Positions 6,178-7,585 of a DNA stretch of 7,585 bases are shown one piece after another. Within the stretch, counting starts at the first letter, position 1. Each line of letters starts with the position of its first letter. Under the pieces are notes generated by a model. It was given only the letters and a program-made list of their open reading frames with translations. It was not told the DNA's origin and ran no database searches. The stretch is from an uncultured Treponema sp. (GTDB lineage: Bacteria; Spirochaetota; Spirochaetia; Treponematales; Treponemataceae): positions 1 to 7,585 of the forward strand of contig CAKUWD010000137.1 of the NCBI GenBank assembly GCA_934699065.1, given 5' to 3'. Both the position numbers and the translations under genes were made by a program.

Positions 6178-7585
6178 CTATGTTTACTCCTGTTACAATT
6201 AATTCGGAAAATGTCTGATAGTTTCTATCTACATCAGTTTTTCCATTTTTATCCTCATGTAATTCATAAGCAGTAATTGCAATACATCCTTCTGTGAATC
6301 CACCTTCTTGTGTAACTGTATTTTTGCCTTGATGAATCAATATTCCACCAAATAAACGAATAATAATATTATCTTTACCACCATGATCTTCTTGACGTAA
6401 TAACTTTGACCCACTTCCTTTTTCAACAGTTGTTACCTTACGATTTTTATAGATACCTTTTGATGCTGGAGAATGTTCGACATTATTATCATCTATTCCT
6501 CCAGAAACAACTGGAGCTGAAAAAACTTCTTTCCCTTTTGAGCCATGCTTACGGTCATTAATATTTCCAAAAAAAATTTTCAGAATGCCTTTCGTTGCTG
6601 CTCGTTTCCCTTTTTGCTTTTCACCTAATGTAATTTCAATTGTTATATAGGGAGGGACAGGTTCTCCCATTTTTTCACCTGTTACTTGATATGGATCCGG
6701 CAAATTGCTATTTGCATTATTTGATTCATCAGAATGTATAGTAGTTATGTCTTTCTTTTCATACTCTTCAGAAGATGAATGCTGTCCATCTACGTTATAA
6801 TAAAATAATCCAATAACATCAATATAATTTACGGGATTCTGTCCCGCATAACCATACCAATTTAAGCCATCTCGAGCAAAATCTTCACTGAGCCAAGAAT
6901 TTCCTTCCTCACTACGCCAGCGGTTCCAGTGATAGGTAAGACCTGTTTCGGTATCATAATCGCAGCCAGTGTAAAGTCCGTCAAAATCAATTGAATTATT
7001 AACTTCGCACGCTAATATACCAAATGCTGTATAACCTGATTTCCATACAAGAGTTTCGTTTTCATCGTATACCTCTGTTATACTACCCTGAATGTCGGTT
7101 ACAGTGAAATACTTTTTTTCTGTTTCATTTTGTTTTTCATCAACAAAGGCTATTATCTGATTATTCAAATATACAAAAGTTCTTTCTGTATCTTTTCCGC
7201 TAATACTCTTTTTCTGGTATGCTAATGCCCCGTTACGTCCATAAGCATATTGAGTTACTTCTGGTTCTGTATTTGTCCGGCTTATTCTTTCAATTCTTCT
7301 GTTCAATGCATCATAGGTATATTCTACACAGACGTTGGAAGAATTGTCTGGGGCATTATACTGTTGAACTTTTACAAGCCGATTATGATAATCCCATTCA
7401 TATTCCCAATATTCGCCGCTTTTATCGATGTTTACGACATTACCATTATGCTCTGCATTTCTGGCCCTTGCTGTTCTGTTACCGTTTGCATCATAAGTAT
7501 ACCACCATTTACCATCATACATTACGCGGGCTGTATTTCCGTTATTTGAGTTTTTGTAATATGCGTAATCATTTTTTGATGCATA
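6161..7585 (-). CDS. RHS/YD-repeat toxin with L,D-transpeptidase-like tip (5' end outside window)
   Basis: 474 codons are visible; the frame is open to the right edge, so the internal Met at 7520-7522 is not the start (the preceding 21 codons match the 850-aa RHS protein). Residues 1-255 are YD repeats and RHS core, ending in DVIGL (256-260) in place of DPxGL. Residues 261-474 are the unique tip. Near its end, GGILIHQG with His418 and FTEGCIAI with Cys434 form the spaced His...(S/T)xGC signature of YkuD-type L,D-transpeptidases and the related DUF2778/DUF5675 groups; the spacing of 15 residues between His and Cys is right. DUF2778 includes Tlde1 effectors that attack peptidoglycan stem peptides. 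I therefore infer a cell-wall-targeting toxin acting in the periplasm, consistent with the exported RCC1-type partner that overlaps its 3' end. The first part of the tip (PPYITIEITLG) is unassigned. Confidence 0.82.
   Translation of the reverse strand, partial: YASKNDYAYYKNSNNGNTARVMYDGKWWYTYDANGNRTARARNAEHNGNVVNIDKSGEYWEYEWDYHNRLVKVQQYNAPDNSSNVCVEYTYDALNRRIERISRTNTEPEVTQYAYGRNGALAYQKKSISGKDTERTFVYLNNQIIAFVDEKQNETEKKYFTVTDIQGSITEVYDENETLVWKSGYTAFGILACEVNNSIDFDGLYTGCDYDTETGLTYHWNRWRSEEGNSWLSEDFARDGLNWYGYAGQNPVNYIDVIGLFYYNVDGQHSSSEEYEKKDITTIHSDESNNANSNLPDPYQVTGEKMGEPVPPYITIEITLGEKQKGKRAATKGILKIFFGNINDRKHGSKGKEVFSAPVVSGGIDDNNVEHSPASKGIYKNRKVTTVEKGSGSKLLRQEDHGGKDNIIIRLFGGILIHQGKNTVTQEGGFTEGCIAITAYELHEDKNGKTDVDRNYQTFSELIVTGVNIDVIIK
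6186..6191 (-). promoter_or_regulatory. Shine-Dalgarno of the RCC1-type gene
   Basis: AGGAGT on the minus strand, 8 nt before the ATG at 6175-6177, located within the coding end of the upstream RHS toxin. It fixes the start and couples translation of the pair. Confidence 0.75.

Overview
All genes in this AT-rich window that I can support lie on the minus strand, so the biology reads from right to left. The theme is a polymorphic-toxin (RHS/YD-repeat) locus built of repeated modules. Phrasing in the RHS core such as the YTGCDYDxETGLTYHWNRWRS block, together with exported partner proteins and AT richness, suggests a Treponema-like host-associated spirochaete. That assignment is inference from family resemblance, not proof; a diderm cell is likely because both toxins look aimed at the envelope.

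Layout in transcription order. (1) 7585-6161: an RHS gene, 5' end outside the window, whose variable C-terminus carries a His...Thr-x-Gly-Cys motif of L,D-transpeptidase-like enzymes. It overlaps by 17 nt a gene for a signal-peptide-bearing RCC1-type beta-propeller (6177-5161), placed where an immunity gene is expected. (2) 5168-4797: an open stretch with no usable start, probably the 3' end of another small gene. (3) 4787-4608: the last residues of a displaced toxin, followed 3 nt later by an intact 101-aa putative immunity gene (4604-4299). (4) 4205-4084: a GC-rich hairpin element. (5) 4077-1525: a second RHS gene (850 aa) with an embedded discoidin-like segment and a C39-like cysteine-peptidase toxin domain, followed 3 nt later by an exported 232-aa putative immunity protein (1521-823). 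(6) 779-683: a decayed small gene. (7) About 605-346: a second GC-rich hairpin element. (8) 345-1: a third RHS copy, cut off at its 5' end and running off the left edge.

The genes appear to work as toxin/immunity pairs: two different C-terminal toxin domains attached to nearly interchangeable RHS cores, each coupled to its own downstream protector gene by a Shine-Dalgarno sequence lying inside or at the end of the toxin gene. Between them lie remnants of older cassettes. The 97%-identical RHS pieces could serve as recombination substrates for swapping tips, and both broken RHS 5' ends abut hairpin-rich elements. The RHS genes here are short and lack any recognisable delivery N-terminus, so at least some may be silent cassettes feeding a full-length gene outside the window.
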